Source: Cellulomonas endophytica (GTDB lineage Bacteria; Actinomycetota; Actinomycetes; Actinomycetales; Cellulomonadaceae). Taken from it: a stretch of 64,000 nucleotides of DNA. The position numbers and the translations under genes are program-made. Below are positions 50,982 through 61,641 of the stretch, one piece after another. The notes beneath the pieces were generated by a model that worked only from the letters and a program-made list of their open reading frames with translations, was not told the origin of the DNA and did no database searches. The stretch spans positions 1-64,000 of the forward strand of contig NZ_RWJX01000017.1 of NCBI RefSeq assembly GCF_004123805.1, read 5' to 3'. Positions within the stretch are counted from its first letter, which is position 1, and each line of letters begins with the position of its first letter.

Positions 50982-52268
50982 TCAGCTGCCGTAGTACTCG
51001 CCGTCGGCCATGACACCGGGCAGGTACTCCCAGTGCCAGCGCTCGTACGGGCCGGAGCCGCCGGGCTGCGCCCAGTCGGGGTTCTCCCACCCGTACGTCC
51101 CGGCGTTGGCGTTCATCCAGGTCCAGCGCGCTCCCGTGGTCTCCCCCGAGCAGAGGTCGATCGCCAGGCCCCAGCCGTGGTTGCTCTTGCCGGGGGCGGC
51201 CGCCAGCCCGCCGCGGGTCGCCTTCACGGCAACCTGCTGGGCGTAGGTGCGGTAGCCCGAGGACAGGCACAGGTCCTCGCCGAAGCGGGCACGGAAGGCC
51301 TGGTTGAGCTCGGCGGCGGCCACGGCCGCGTCGGCGCGGATCTCGGTCGTGCCGTCCCACAGGGTGCACAGGTCGGACAGCGGGAGCCGGCCGTTCGCGG
51401 CGCCCGTGTTCACGACGATGCCGGTGCAGTCGGGCAGGGGGCCGCGGACCTCGGCGCGGCTGGCGGAGGCCAGGGCCCGCTCGACGGTGGTCGAGGCCAG
51501 CGAGGCCGGCAGGCCCGTGCCGCTCGCGGTGGGGGCGAGCGCGGTGACCGTGGAGGGCAGGTGCGGCCCGACGGCCGCGACGGCGGGGCTCGCGGCCTCC
51601 TCGCCGGTCAGCCCCTGGACGACCGGGACCGCGACCGCGGCGACGACGAGGGCCGCCAGGGCGCCGACGCGGGTGGCCGTGCGGCGCGCCGGGCGGGCCG
51701 GGGCGGCGGCCGTGCGACGGGCCCGGCGCGAGGGGGTGGCCTCGGCCACGGAGCGGCGCGTGCGGGTGTCGACCCGGCGCAGCGTGAGCGTGTCGCCGTC
51801 GTGCCCCGTGCTCGTCACGACGGTGCGCACCGGCCGGCCCGCGGCCGGGGTGCCCGGGAGCACCGGCGGGGTGAGGACGGGCGTGGCGGGCGCCGGCGTC
51901 CGGGGTGCGGCGGCGCCGCTCGCGACGAGGGCGTCCGCGGCACCGTCGAGGAGCGCGGAGCGCGAGGCGGCCGCGGCGCGCTCGCGCATCGCCTGCTCGC
52001 GCAGCTGGCGGCGCGTGAGGACCGGGACGGTCACGGCCTCGGCCGGCACGGCGGCGGGGACCGGGGCCGCGGCCGGCCGCGGGGGCGTGGTGCGGCCGAC
52101 GACGGGGACCGGCGCCGACAGCGGCGAGCCGTGCGGGGTGGGCAGGACGCCGGGGGCGGCGTCGTCCGGGTCGGTCGACGCGGTGCGGCGGGCCAGCGCA
52201 CGCTCCGCCTCACGGCGGGCGCGGCGGGTCGCCACGGCGGCGCCTCTCGACTGCACGGGCTCCTGCAC
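50982..52268 (-). CDS. M15-family peptidase, membrane anchored
   Basis: 428 residues. A long basic and Pro/Ala-rich cytoplasmic region (residues 1-205) precedes one membrane segment (VGALAALVVAAVAVPVVQGL), a linker, and a VanY-type domain: LCLSSGYRTYAQQ, KSNHGWGLAIDLC (Zn ligands His and Asp) and YERWHWEYLPG. It would cleave peptidoglycan stem peptides at the cell surface. The start is uncertain: GTG 52268 has GGAGG 4-5 bases upstream, GTG 52256 has AGGAG 3 bases upstream, and the frame stays open to 52421. Confidence 0.83.
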   Translation of the reverse strand: MQEPVQSRGAAVATRRARREAERALARRTASTDPDDAAPGVLPTPHGSPLSAPVPVVGRTTPPRPAAAPVPAAVPAEAVTVPVLTRRQLREQAMRERAAAASRSALLDGAADALVASGAAAPRTPAPATPVLTPPVLPGTPAAGRPVRTVVTSTGHDGDTLTLRRVDTRTRRSVAEATPSRRARRTAAAPARPARRTATRVGALAALVVAAVAVPVVQGLTGEEAASPAVAAVGPHLPSTVTALAPTASGTGLPASLASTTVERALASASRAEVRGPLPDCTGIVVNTGAANGRLPLSDLCTLWDGTTEIRADAAVAAAELNQAFRARFGEDLCLSSGYRTYAQQVAVKATRGGLAAAPGKSNHGWGLAIDLCSGETTGARWTWMNANAGTYGWENPDWAQPGGSGPYERWHWEYLPGVMADGEYYGS

Positions 52269-52656
52269 GACACCTCCGGCACGCGACCGGCCCCGGGGGG
52301 CGGCCGCCTCGACTGCGTGACCTGGCGCGACCGCGGGTCCCGGGCCCCGTGACACGGCGCCCGTCAGCGCGCGCGGCAGCGGAGCCGCGCGTGCGGTGGT
52401 GTGAGGGGCGCTCGCGAGCACGGGTGAACCGTCACCAGCGGGCGATCACGAAACCATAACGGCCGGATGCCGCCCGTCCAACCCCCTGCCCCGACCTGTG
52501 GACCGGCCGGGCCGCCGCGACCAGGGGCGACCACGCCTGCGGGCCCGACCTGTGTGACCAAGGTCTCGGGCCGCCGCCGTGCCGACCGCGCCACGACGTG
52601 CGAGGCCTCCGGCCGTCCCCGCGGCGCCCCGGACGGGACGGCGGGGGCGGTCCGGG
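52269..52656. other. Promoter region between M15 peptidase and CNNM gene end
   Basis: 388 bp without a credible gene. On the minus strand at 52443-52461 is CGTTATGGTTTCGTGATCG, two GTnAT-like half-sites 11 bp apart. This is a possible regulator site for the peptidase gene, but only weakly supported. Confidence 0.4.
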
Positions 52657-53769
52657 TCAGCGCAGCCGGCCCCGCTGCATCGCGTCCCGCACCTCGCCGA
52701 CGAGCTCCTCGAGGATGTCCTCCAGGAACACGACGCCCACCGTGCGCACCGGGCCGACCGCGTCGCCGACCGCGTCGCCCGCGTCGCCGTCCGCGGACCC
52801 GGTGGCCCCGGGCACGGCCGGCTCGACGACGCGCGCGAGGTGCGTGCCGGAGCGCTGCATCGCCGCGAGCGCGGCCTCCACCTCGTCGTCGGGGGCGACG
52901 ACGGCCAGCGTCCGCCACCGCCACGTCGGGACGGGCGCGTCCCGCGTGGCCCCGTCGGCGTAGAGCACGTCCTTCACGTGCAGGTAGCCCGACGGCGTCC
53001 CGTCGGGCCCGAGCACGGGGAAGCGGGAGAAGCCCGTCCGTGCCACGAGGTGCTCGAGGTCGTCCGGCGTCCCGGTCGGGGGCAGGCACACGAGCTGCGC
53101 CACGGGCACCATGACGTCCCGCGCCGTCCGCTCGGAGAACTCCAGCGCCCCCGCGAGCAGTCCCTGGGAGTCCTCGAGGAGGCCCTCGGCCTGCGAGCGC
53201 TCGACGATGCTCTGCACCTCCTGCGCCGTGTACGCCGAGGAGACCTCGTCCTTCGGCTCGACGCCGACGGCCCGCAGGGCGTGGTTCGCGAGCCAGTTGA
53301 GCGCGCCGATGACGGGGCGCACGACCCGCCCGATCCACACGAGCGGCGGGCCGAAGACCAGGACCGCCCGGTCCGGGCCGGCGACCGCGAGGTTCTTCGG
53401 CACCATCTCGCCGAGGACCACGTGCAGGTACACGACGAGGAGCAGCGCGACGACGAACGCGATGGGGTGCGCGAGCGCGGTGCTGACGCCGACCGCGTGC
53501 AGCGGGTCCTCGATGAGGTGCGCGATGGCCGGCTCGGCCACCACGCCGAGGCTCGTCGAGCAGACGGTGATGCCGAGCTGGGCGCACGCGAGCATGAGCG
53601 AGACGTGCTCCATGGCCCACACGACGGTGGCGGCGCGCCGGTCGCCGGCGTCGGCCAGGGGCTCGATGGCGCTGCGCCGGGCGGAGATGATGGAGAACTC
53701 GGCGGCGACGAAGAAGGCGTTGCCCGCGAGCAGCAGCACCGCCAGCAGCAGGGCGGGCCCGGCGCTCAC
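52657..53769 (-). CDS. CNNM/CorC-type membrane protein with CBS pair
   Basis: 370 residues. A DUF21/CNNM membrane domain (about 1-190: NAFFVAAEFSIISARRSAIE, VLGEMVPKNLAV) is followed by two CBS domains (RTARDVMVPVAQLV, GFSRFPVLGPDG; VGVVFLEDILEELVGEV). The CBS pair carries an inserted GDAGDAVGDAVG stretch. No C-terminal CorC_HlyC domain is present. Such proteins are linked to Mg or other cation efflux and sensing. GTG 53769 overlaps the stop of the upstream paralogue by four bases. Confidence 0.88.
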   Translation of the reverse strand: MSAGPALLLAVLLLAGNAFFVAAEFSIISARRSAIEPLADAGDRRAATVVWAMEHVSLMLACAQLGITVCSTSLGVVAEPAIAHLIEDPLHAVGVSTALAHPIAFVVALLLVVYLHVVLGEMVPKNLAVAGPDRAVLVFGPPLVWIGRVVRPVIGALNWLANHALRAVGVEPKDEVSSAYTAQEVQSIVERSQAEGLLEDSQGLLAGALEFSERTARDVMVPVAQLVCLPPTGTPDDLEHLVARTGFSRFPVLGPDGTPSGYLHVKDVLYADGATRDAPVPTWRWRTLAVVAPDDEVEAALAAMQRSGTHLARVVEPAVPGATGSADGDAGDAVGDAVGPVRTVGVVFLEDILEELVGEVRDAMQRGRLR

Positions 53770-55121
53770 CGCGCCCCCTCCCGCTCGCCGTCGCCGGCCC
53801 CGGGGCCCCCGTGGTCGGCACCCCGGAGGTCCGGCGCGACCCGCACCCGCTCGACCCGCCGGCCGTCCATCCGCTCGACGCGCACGAGCACGTCGTCGGC
53901 GCGCACCTCGTCGCCCACCGCCGGGATCCGGCCCAGGGTGTGCATGACGAGGCCGCCGAGGGTCTCGTAGGGGCCGTCCTCGGGGACGCTCAGGTGCGTC
54001 ATCTCCTCGAGCTCGTCGGGGCGCGTGGTCCCCGGCAGCAGCCAGGAGCCGTCCGGGCCGCGCAGCACGGAGACCTGGCGCGGGTCGTGCTCGTCGGCCA
54101 CCTCGCCGACGAGCTCCTCGACGACGTCCTCGAGCGTCACGACGCCGGAGGTGCCGCCGTACTCGTCGACGACGACCGCCATCTGGAGGCCGTGGTCGCG
54201 CAGCTCGACGAGGAGGGGCCCCAGGCGGACCGTCTCCGGCACCCGCGGCGCCTCGACCATGAGCGCGCCCGCCGGCACCTCGCCCCGCCGGTCGTGCGGC
54301 ACGGCGATGGCGCGGCGCAGGTGCACCAGGCCCACCACGTCGTCGGAGGAGTCCCCGATGACGGGGAAGCGCGAGTGCCCGCTGCGGGCCGCCAGCCGCA
54401 TGACGTCCACGGCCGTCTCGTCGCGCCGCACGGTCCGCATGCGCATCCGGTCCGTCATGACGTCCACGGCGGTGAGCTCCTCGAAGTCGATGGAGTTCGT
54501 CAGCAGCGTGGCGGTCGACTGCTCGAGCGTGCCGTGCTCGGCGGAGCGCCGGACGAGGGCCGCCAGCTCCTGCGGCGAGCGCCCGCCGGAGAGCTCCTCG
54601 CGGGGCTCGACGCCGAAGCGCCGCAGGATCCGCTCCGCCGTGCCGTTCAGCGCGGCGATGACCGGCCGGAGCGCCGTGGTGAACCCGCTCTGCGCCGGCA
54701 CGACGGCCTGGGCGGTGCCGAGCGGCCGCGAGATGGCGAAGTTCTTGGGCACGAGCTCGCCGAAGAGCATGGAGAACCCGTTGACGAGCACCACGGTGAG
54801 CACGCCGGCCACGACGCCGCCCACGGCGGGGCCCAGCGGCGAGCCCTCCAGGGGCAGGCGCAGCAGGCGGGCGACGGCGGGCTGCGTCGTGTAGCCGAGC
54901 AGGATCGTCGTCATCGTGATGCCGACCTGGGCGCCGGACAGCTCCGTCGACAGGCGGCGCAGCGCCCGCACGACACGGCCCGTGCGGCGGTCCCCGGGGG
55001 CGGCCTGCCGCTCGACGAGGTCCGCGTCGAGGGTCACGAGCGAGAACTCCGCGGCCACGAACACCGCGGTGCCCGCCGTGAGCAGGACGCCGAGGAGGAC
55101 CAGGCCCCAGTCGCCTAGCAC
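53766..55121 (-). CDS. CNNM/CorC-type membrane protein with CBS and transporter-associated domains
   Basis: 451 residues: DUF21 membrane domain (VFVAAEFSLVTLDADLVERQ, FGELVPKNFAISRPLG), a CBS pair (TAVDVMTDRMRM, GHSRFPVIGDSSDD, GTSGVVTLEDVVEELVGE) and a C-terminal CorC_HlyC domain (GSWLLPGTTRPDELEE, TLGGLVMHTLGRIP). Probably cation transport or its regulation, as for the paralogue downstream. GTG 55121 begins VLGDWGLVLLG; the reading frame continues upstream but is Pro/Arg-rich and not gene-like. Confidence 0.9.
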   Translation of the reverse strand: MLGDWGLVLLGVLLTAGTAVFVAAEFSLVTLDADLVERQAAPGDRRTGRVVRALRRLSTELSGAQVGITMTTILLGYTTQPAVARLLRLPLEGSPLGPAVGGVVAGVLTVVLVNGFSMLFGELVPKNFAISRPLGTAQAVVPAQSGFTTALRPVIAALNGTAERILRRFGVEPREELSGGRSPQELAALVRRSAEHGTLEQSTATLLTNSIDFEELTAVDVMTDRMRMRTVRRDETAVDVMRLAARSGHSRFPVIGDSSDDVVGLVHLRRAIAVPHDRRGEVPAGALMVEAPRVPETVRLGPLLVELRDHGLQMAVVVDEYGGTSGVVTLEDVVEELVGEVADEHDPRQVSVLRGPDGSWLLPGTTRPDELEEMTHLSVPEDGPYETLGGLVMHTLGRIPAVGDEVRADDVLVRVERMDGRRVERVRVAPDLRGADHGGPGAGDGEREGAR

Positions 55122-55334
55122 GGGGCCGGCCGGCGGGGGTCGGCGCCCGCGGCGCGGGGGCGTGGGTCGGCAGGGTGCTGCCGGGGGGCGGGGGGCCGGC
55201 GGAGGGGGCGGGCGAGGGGGGTCGCGCGCGCACGCCGGCTGGGACTTGAGCCGCTCATGGTGGACGCGATCATAGGGCCGGGTGCCCGGACCGGCACGGC
55301 CACGGCGGGCGCGCGGCATGGCACCCTGGGCCCC

Positions 55335-56102
55335 ATGGCCACCGTGACGCCGGCGGGCTCCGGCACCTCGCCCCGCGTGCTCGTCGTCGAGGACGAGCCC
55401 GCCATCGCCCAGGCGATCGCCCGGCGCCTGGCGGCGGAGGGCTGGACGGTCGAGACCGTCGGGGACGGGCTCGCGGCGGTGCCCGCCGCCTCCCGGATGC
55501 GGCCCGACGCCGTCGTGCTCGACGTCATGCTCCCGGGCATCGACGGGCTCGAGGTGTGCCGCCGCATCCAGGCGGAGCAGCCCGTGCCCGTGCTCATGCT
55601 CACCGCGCGCGACGACGAGACGGACATGCTCGTCGGGCTCGGCGTCGGCGCGGACGACTACATGACGAAGCCCTTCTCCATGCGCGAGCTCGTCGCCCGG
55701 CTCAAGGCGCTCGTCCGGCGCTCGGAGCGGGCGCGGGCCGCGGCGGCCGTGGCGGTGCAGGCCGCGCCCGAGGCCCCCCTCGTCGTCGGCGACGTCACGG
55801 TGGACCGCGCGCAGCGGCGCGTGGTGCGCCACGGGGAGGAGGTGCACCTCACGCCCACGGAGTTCGACCTGCTCGTGGCGCTGGCCTCGACCCCGCGCAC
55901 CGTCCTCACCCGCGAGCGCCTCCTGGAGCAGGTGTGGGACTGGGTCGACGCGAGCGGCACCCGCACCGTCGACTCCCACGTGAAGGCGCTGCGCCGCAAG
56001 CTCGGTCCCGACCTCGTGCGCACGGTCCACGGCGTGGGGTACGCGTTCGAGCCCGCAGAGCCCGCGGAACCCGCGGAGCCCGACGGGTCGGCCGCGGGGT
56101 GA
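55335..56102 (+). CDS. OmpR/PhoB-family response regulator (chromosomal)
   Basis: 255 residues. Receiver domain: VLVVEDEPAIAQAIARRLAA, phospho-Asp in VVLDVMLPGIDG, MLTARDDE and DDYMTKPFSM. A linker rich in Ala precedes the winged helix (HLTPTEFDLLVALA, VRTVHGVGYAFEP). The C-terminus repeats AEPAEPAEP. ATG 55335 is the best start; it is preceded by a -10-like CACCCT and may be leaderless. GTGA overlap with the kinase gene. The regulated genes are not evident. Confidence 0.92.
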   Translation: MATVTPAGSGTSPRVLVVEDEPAIAQAIARRLAAEGWTVETVGDGLAAVPAASRMRPDAVVLDVMLPGIDGLEVCRRIQAEQPVPVLMLTARDDETDMLVGLGVGADDYMTKPFSMRELVARLKALVRRSERARAAAAVAVQAAPEAPLVVGDVTVDRAQRRVVRHGEEVHLTPTEFDLLVALASTPRTVLTRERLLEQVWDWVDASGTRTVDSHVKALRRKLGPDLVRTVHGVGYAFEPAEPAEPAEPDGSAAG

Positions 56103-57232
56103 GCGTCCCGCGGCACGGGCGCACGCCGGGCCGGCTGCCGCGCCCCGTGCCCGGCCGCGTCGCGCCGGGCCCGGGGGCCGCCGGCGCCGCGGCGCGGGTG
56201 CAGCGGCTGGACGTGCGGCCGCTGGACCGGCTGAGCTCGCTGAAGATCAAGCTCGGGGTGCTCGTCGCCGCGACGGTGTCCCTCGCCGCCTTCCTCACCT
56301 GGGCGGGTCTGCACTTCGCGCTCGGCCCCACGCGGACCCTGCCGGTGGCGGTCCTCGTCTCCCTCGTCGTGACGCAGCTCCTCGCGCGCGGCATGACCTC
56401 CCCGCTGCGGGAGATGACCGCAGCGGCGCGCGCCATGGCGTCCGGGGACTACTCCCAGCGGGTGCGGGCCACGAGCCGCGACGAGGTGGGCCAGCTCGCC
56501 GACGCCTTCAACACGATGGCCGCCGACCTCGAGCAGGCGGACCTGCAGCGCCGCGAGCTCGTCGCCAACGTCTCGCACGAGCTGCGCACGCCCGTGGCGG
56601 CCCTGCGAGCCCAGCTCGAGAACGTCGTCGACGGCGTGGAGGAGCCCGACCGGGCCACCCTGGCCACGGCCCTGGCCCAGACGGAGCGCCTCACGCACCT
56701 GGTCTCCACGCTGCTGGACCTCTCGCGGCTCGAGGCCGGGGCCGTCGCGCTCGACCTCGACGACGTGCCGCTGCGCCGGATGCTCGACGAGGCCGCCGGC
56801 GAGGCGGCGCTCGTCGCCCCCTGGAAGCACCTGAGCTTCCCCGTGCGGGTCGAGCCCGAGGACCTCGTGGTGCGGGCCGACGAGGCGCGGCTGCACCAGG
56901 TCGTCGCCAACCTCCTGCAGAACGCCGTGCGCCACTCCCCGACGGGCCGGCCCGTCGCGCTGCACGCCACCCGCGCCGGCGGCGAGGTCTGGCTGGAGGT
57001 GGTCGACCAGGGGCCCGGGATCGCGCCGGACCAGCGCCAGAAGGTGTTCGAGCGGTTCGTCCGCGGCAACGTCCCCGCGGTGACGGGCCAGCACTCGACG
57101 GGCGGCACCGGCCTCGGGCTGGCGATCGTGCGCTGGGCGGTGCAGCTGCACGGGGGGCAGATCGAGGTCGCCGACACCCCCACGGGCTGCACCATGCGTG
57201 TGCGGCTGCCGCAGCGCCCCGTCACGGCGTAG
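56099..57232 (+). CDS. Sensor histidine kinase (chromosomal)
   Basis: 377 residues. A basic/Pro-rich N-terminus is followed by two close membrane segments (LGVLVAATVSLAAFLTWAGL and LPVAVLVSLVVTQLLARGM) with almost no outside loop, then HAMP (SPLREMTAAARAMASGDYSQ) and HisKA with LVANVSHELRTPVAALRAQL. The ATPase part has NLLQNAVRHSP, VVDQGPGIAP, FERFVRG and GGTGLGLAIVRWA. The small loop suggests sensing within the membrane or through a partner. Coupled to the response-regulator gene. Confidence 0.92.
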   Translation: MSVPRHGRTPGRLPRPVPGRVAPGPGAAGAAARVQRLDVRPLDRLSSLKIKLGVLVAATVSLAAFLTWAGLHFALGPTRTLPVAVLVSLVVTQLLARGMTSPLREMTAAARAMASGDYSQRVRATSRDEVGQLADAFNTMAADLEQADLQRRELVANVSHELRTPVAALRAQLENVVDGVEEPDRATLATALAQTERLTHLVSTLLDLSRLEAGAVALDLDDVPLRRMLDEAAGEAALVAPWKHLSFPVRVEPEDLVVRADEARLHQVVANLLQNAVRHSPTGRPVALHATRAGGEVWLEVVDQGPGIAPDQRQKVFERFVRGNVPAVTGQHSTGGTGLGLAIVRWAVQLHGGQIEVADTPTGCTMRVRLPQRPVTA

Positions 57233-57450
57233 GTGCCCCCTCTCCCCGTCGCGGAGCCCCTGGCGCAGCCCCGGGATCGGCCCCGAGGCGCATGGGGTGC
57301 CGATGACCTGCGACGGCCCCGCCGGTGGCCTGCGCTTGACCGGTGCTCCCGGTGGTGCGCACCACACCGGGGCCGCGCCCGGGCGGGGCCGCGCCCGCGT
57401 CCCCCGTCCGACGTAGGGTTGGGGGGTCGAGAACCCGGCCGACGACGACG

Positions 57451-60400
57451 ATGCCGGAACCGCAGGCGGAAGTGGGCGAGCCCAGCGTGACGCAGAACGC
57501 CGAGTCATCCTCCAACCGCGCCGACTTCGGTGCGAACGAGTGGCTCGTGGACGAGCTGTACGAGCAGTACCAGCAGGACCGCAACGCGGTCGACCCCTCG
57601 TGGTGGGAGTTCTTCGAGGGGTACCGGCCCGGCGAGGCCGGTGGTGACGGCGCGGCCGGGGACGGCCCGGCGACGACGGGCGCCCCACCGGCCCCCGCCA
57701 CGACCCCGGCCGCGACCCCTGCCCCGACTCCGGCCCCGTCTCCGTCTCCGGCCCCGTCACCCGCGGCGACCGGTGCGGCGTCGAACGGCACGTCGTCGGG
57801 CGGCGAGCGGCGGCCGCGGACGACGAGCGCGAGCGACCCCATGCCGGTGCCCGCGGCGACCGCGCCGCGCAAGCCCGTGGCGCCGGCCGAGCCGTCGGCC
57901 CCCTCCCCCGCCGTCGCCGAGCGCAAGGCCGCGGCGGCGCCCCCCGTGACGCCGACGGCGACCCCGCCGGCCGGCCCGCACCCGGCCGACGTCGAGACGC
58001 CCTCGCCCGTGGCGACCGCCCAGCCGACGACCGCGCCCTACGCGGAGGCCGCCCGGCTGCAGTCGCCGACGGTGGCGCCGGAGACGACGGACGACGTGCA
58101 GAAGCTGCGCGGCCCGGCGGCGCGCGTGGTGACGAACATGGAGTCGTCCCTCGAGGTCCCGACGGCCACCTCCGTGCGCGCGGTGCCGGCCAAGCTCATG
58201 GTCGACAACCGCATCGTCGTGAACAACCACCTCGCCCGCGGGCGAGGCGGCAAGATCTCCTTCACGCACCTCATCGGCTTCGCGCTGGTGGAGGCCCTCG
58301 CGGACCTGCCGGCGATGAACGCGGCCTACACCCTCGTCGACGGCAAGCCCGGCGTCCTGACGCCCGCGCACGTCAACCTCGGCCTCGCGATCGACCTCGC
58401 CAAGCCCGACGGCACCCGCCAGCTCCTCGTGCCGTCCATCAAGAAGGCCGACACCCTCGACTTCGCCCAGTTCTGGGCGGCCTACGAGGACGTGGTGCGC
58501 CGCGCCCGGGGCAACAAGCTGACCGTCGAGGACTTCCAGGGCACGACGATCTCGCTGACGAACCCGGGCACCATCGGCACGGTCCACTCCGTGCCCCGGC
58601 TGATGCAGGGCCAGGGCACCATCATCGGCGTCGGCGCCATGGACTACCCCGCCGAGTTCGCGGGCACGTCCGAGGACCGCCTCTCCCAGATGGGCGTGTC
58701 GAAGGTCCTCACGATCACCTCGACCTACGACCACCGGATCATCCAGGGCGCACAGTCCGGCGACTTCCTGCGGATCCTGTCGACGAAGCTGCTCGGCGAG
58801 GACGGCTTCTACGACCGCGTCTTCGCGAGCCTGCGGGTGCCCTACGAGCCCGTGCGGTGGGTCCGCGACGCGCCGACCGACCCGGACGCGGAGGCCGTCA
58901 AGCCGGCGCGCATCGGCGAGCTCGTGCACTCCTACCGCTCGCGCGGCCACCTCATGGCGGACACGGACCCCCTGGCCTACCGCCAGCGGCGCCACCCGGA
59001 CCTGGACATCCAGAGCCACGGCCTGACGCTGTGGGACCTCGACCGGATCTTCCCCACCGGCGGGTTCACCGGCAAGCCCCGCAACACGCTGCGCCAGGTG
59101 CTCTCCCTGCTGCGCGACTCGTACTGCCGCACGATCGGCATCGAGTACATGCACCTGCAGGACCCGCGCCAGCGCCGCTGGCTGCAGGAGCGCCTGGAGT
59201 CCGGCTACGCCCGCACCCCCCGCGAGGACCAGCTGCGCATCCTGCGCCGGCTCAACGCGGCGGAGGCCTTCGAGACGTTCCTCCAGACGAAGTACGTCGG
59301 GCAGAAGCGGTTCTCCCTCGAGGGCGGCGAGTCCGTCATCCCCCTGCTCGACGCGATCCTGTCGAAGGCCGCGGACAACGGCCTCGACGAGGTGGCCATC
59401 GGCATGGCGCACCGCGGGCGGCTCAACGTCCTGGCGAACATCGCCGGCAAGTCCTACGCCCAGATCTTCAGCGAGTTCGAGGGCAACCAGGACCCGCGCA
59501 CGGTGCAGGGCTCGGGCGACGTCAAGTACCACCTCGGCACGGAGGGCGTCTTCACCGCCGAGTCCGGCGCCACGACGGCCGTGTACCTCGCGGCCAACCC
59601 CTCGCACCTGGAGGCGGTGGACCCGGTGCTCGAGGGCATCGTCCGCGCCAAGCAGGACAAGATCGACCTCGGCGGCGACGGCTACTCCGTCCTGCCGCTG
59701 CTCATCCACGGCGACGCGGCGTTCGCGGGGCAGGGCGTGGTCTTCGAGACCCTCAACCTCGCCCAGCTGCGCGGCTACCGCACCGGCGGCACGGTCCACG
59801 TCATCATCAACAACCAGGTCGGCTTCACCACCGGCCCCTCGTCGTCGCGCTCGGGCCAGTACGCCACCGACATGGCCAAGGGCCTGCAGATCCCGATCTT
59901 CCACGTCAACGGGGACGACCCGGAGGCGTGCGTGCGGGTGGCCGAGCTCGCGTTCGAGTACCGCGAGCAGTTCGACCGCGACGTCATCGTCGACATGGTC
60001 TGCTACCGCCGCCGCGGCCACAACGAGGGCGACGACCCCTCGATGACGCAGCCGCTCATGTACAACCTCATCGAGGCCAAGCGGTCCGTGCGCAAGCTGT
60101 ACACGGAGGCCCTCGTCGCGCGCGGCGACATCACGATGGAGGAGGCCGAGGCGGCGCTGCGGGACTACCAGCAGCAGCTCGAGCGGGTCTTCACCGAGAC
60201 GCGCGAGGACGGCTGGACGCCCCGGGCCGCCCCCGACGACGACCGCGTCGCCGGCCTGGAGCGCCCGGAGTCCCAGCGCGAGGACGCCGGCGTCATGGTC
60301 GGGTGGCGGACCGCCGTCCCCGAGGCCGTCCTCGAGCGCATCGGCACGGCGCACACGCGGCCGCCGGAGGGCTTCACGGTCCACCCGAAGCTCGCGCAGC

Positions 60401-61461
60401 TGCTGTCCAAGCGGGAGCAGATGTCCCGCGAGGGCGGCATCGACTGGGGCTTCGGCGAGCTGCTCGCGTTCGGGTCGCTGCTCCTCGAGGGCACGCCCGT
60501 GCGGCTGGCGGGGCAGGACTCCCGCCGCGGCACCTTCGTGCAGCGCCACGCGGTGCTGCACGACCGCGAGACGGGCGCGGAGTGGACGCCGCTGCTGTAC
60601 CTGTCGCAGGACCAGGCGAAGTTCTTCGTCTACGACTCCTCCCTCTCGGAGTTCGCCGCGCTCGGCTTCGAGTACGGCTACTCCGTGGAGCGTCCCGAGG
60701 CGCTCGTGCTGTGGGAGGCGCAGTTCGGCGACTTCGTCAACGGCGCGCAGACGATCATCGACGAGTTCATCAGCGCCTCGGAGCAGAAGTGGGCGCAGCG
60801 CTCGAGCGTCGTGCTGCTGCTCCCCCACGGCTACGAGGGCCAGGGCCCGGACCACTCCTCGGCGCGCATCGAGCGGTTCCTGCAGATGGCGGCGCAGGAG
60901 AACATGACGCTGGCGCAGCCGTCGACGCCCGCGTCGTACTTCCACCTGCTGCGCCGGCAGGCCTACGACCGGCCGCGCCGCCCGCTGGTGGTCTTCACGC
61001 CGAAGTCCATGCTGCGCCTGCGCGCCGCGGCCTCGCCGGTCGCGGAGTTCACCACGGGCACGTTCCGCCCCGTCATCGGCGACGACCGGGCCGCCTCGCG
61101 GCCCGAGGCCGTCGACCGCGTGCTGCTGTGCTCGGGCAAGGTCTACTGGGACCTCGTGGCCGAGCGCGACCGGCGCAAGGACGAGCGCACGGCGATCCTG
61201 CGGTTCGAGCAGCTCTACCCGCTCGACGCCGACGGCGCCCGGCGCGCGCTCGCACCCTTCGACGGCGCCGAGCTCGTCTGGGTGCAGGACGAGCCGCGCA
61301 ACCAGGGCCCGTGGAGCTACGTCTCCATGCACCTGCCGCAGATGCTCGAGAAGGCCGTCCGGGTGGTCTCGCGGCCCGAGTCGGCCTCGCCCTCGACCGG
61401 CTCGGCGAAGAAGCACCACGCCCAGCAGGAGGAGCTCGTCGCGCAGGCGTTCGACCGCTGA
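57451..61461 (+). CDS. kgd: Multifunctional 2-oxoglutarate dehydrogenase/decarboxylase (Kgd/OdhA)
   Basis: 1336 residues. The N-terminal signature is [18 protein letters not shown], followed by a long Pro/Ala/Thr linker (about 60-210). The E2-type succinyltransferase domain (about 215-460) includes [18 protein letters not shown] with the DHR motif. The E1 thiamine-diphosphate part includes [17 protein letters not shown], the Mg/ThDP motif [17 protein letters not shown] with INNQVGFTT, and [19 protein letters not shown]. This is the actinobacterial E2-E1 fusion of the TCA cycle, normally inhibited by GarA/OdhI. A -10-like TAGGGT lies at 57413. GTG 57487 is an alternative start. Confidence 0.97.
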   Translation: MPEPQAEVGEPSVTQNAESSSNRADFGANEWLVDELYEQYQQDRNAVDPSWWEFFEGYRPGEAGGDGAAGDGPATTGAPPAPATTPAATPAPTPAPSPSPAPSPAATGAASNGTSSGGERRPRTTSASDPMPVPAATAPRKPVAPAEPSAPSPAVAERKAAAAPPVTPTATPPAGPHPADVETPSPVATAQPTTAPYAEAARLQSPTVAPETTDDVQKLRGPAARVVTNMESSLEVPTATSVRAVPAKLMVDNRIVVNNHLARGRGGKISFTHLIGFALVEALADLPAMNAAYTLVDGKPGVLTPAHVNLGLAIDLAKPDGTRQLLVPSIKKADTLDFAQFWAAYEDVVRRARGNKLTVEDFQGTTISLTNPGTIGTVHSVPRLMQGQGTIIGVGAMDYPAEFAGTSEDRLSQMGVSKVLTITSTYDHRIIQGAQSGDFLRILSTKLLGEDGFYDRVFASLRVPYEPVRWVRDAPTDPDAEAVKPARIGELVHSYRSRGHLMADTDPLAYRQRRHPDLDIQSHGLTLWDLDRIFPTGGFTGKPRNTLRQVLSLLRDSYCRTIGIEYMHLQDPRQRRWLQERLESGYARTPREDQLRILRRLNAAEAFETFLQTKYVGQKRFSLEGGESVIPLLDAILSKAADNGLDEVAIGMAHRGRLNVLANIAGKSYAQIFSEFEGNQDPRTVQGSGDVKYHLGTEGVFTAESGATTAVYLAANPSHLEAVDPVLEGIVRAKQDKIDLGGDGYSVLPLLIHGDAAFAGQGVVFETLNLAQLRGYRTGGTVHVIINNQVGFTTGPSSSRSGQYATDMAKGLQIPIFHVNGDDPEACVRVAELAFEYREQFDRDVIVDMVCYRRRGHNEGDDPSMTQPLMYNLIEAKRSVRKLYTEALVARGDITMEEAEAALRDYQQQLERVFTETREDGWTPRAAPDDDRVAGLERPESQREDAGVMVGWRTAVPEAVLERIGTAHTRPPEGFTVHPKLAQLLSKREQMSREGGIDWGFGELLAFGSLLLEGTPVRLAGQDSRRGTFVQRHAVLHDRETGAEWTPLLYLSQDQAKFFVYDSSLSEFAALGFEYGYSVERPEALVLWEAQFGDFVNGAQTIIDEFISASEQKWAQRSSVVLLLPHGYEGQGPDHSSARIERFLQMAAQENMTLAQPSTPASYFHLLRRQAYDRPRRPLVVFTPKSMLRLRAAASPVAEFTTGTFRPVIGDDRAASRPEAVDRVLLCSGKVYWDLVAERDRRKDERTAILRFEQLYPLDADGARRALAPFDGAELVWVQDEPRNQGPWSYVSMHLPQMLEKAVRVVSRPESASPSTGSAKKHHAQQEELVAQAFDR

Positions 61462-61504
61462 CGCCCGGCGGGGCCGGGACCACCGCCCCGCGGCGCCGCA
61501 CGGC

Positions 61505-61534
61505 ACGGCCCGTCCCCACCTGGGGGCGGGCCGT
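61505..61534. terminator. Hairpin terminator after kgd
   Basis: ACGGCCCGTCCCC (61505-61517) pairs with GGGGGCGGGCCGT (61522-61534) around a 4-nt loop, 43 bp after the kgd stop. Confidence 0.7.
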
Positions 61535-61641
61535 CCGCGTGTGCGCACCGGGCACGGCCGCCCGCCCTGCGAGACTGGCGCGGGTGCCCGGGCGCCGGCG
61601 GCCGGCCGGACCGCCGGGCACCGCGGACGAGGAGGAGCACC

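Noticed and set aside
52443-52461. MtrA-type operator upstream of the M15 peptidase
   Set aside because: The half-sites match only loosely and occur once, so I mention the repeat but do not assign a regulator.
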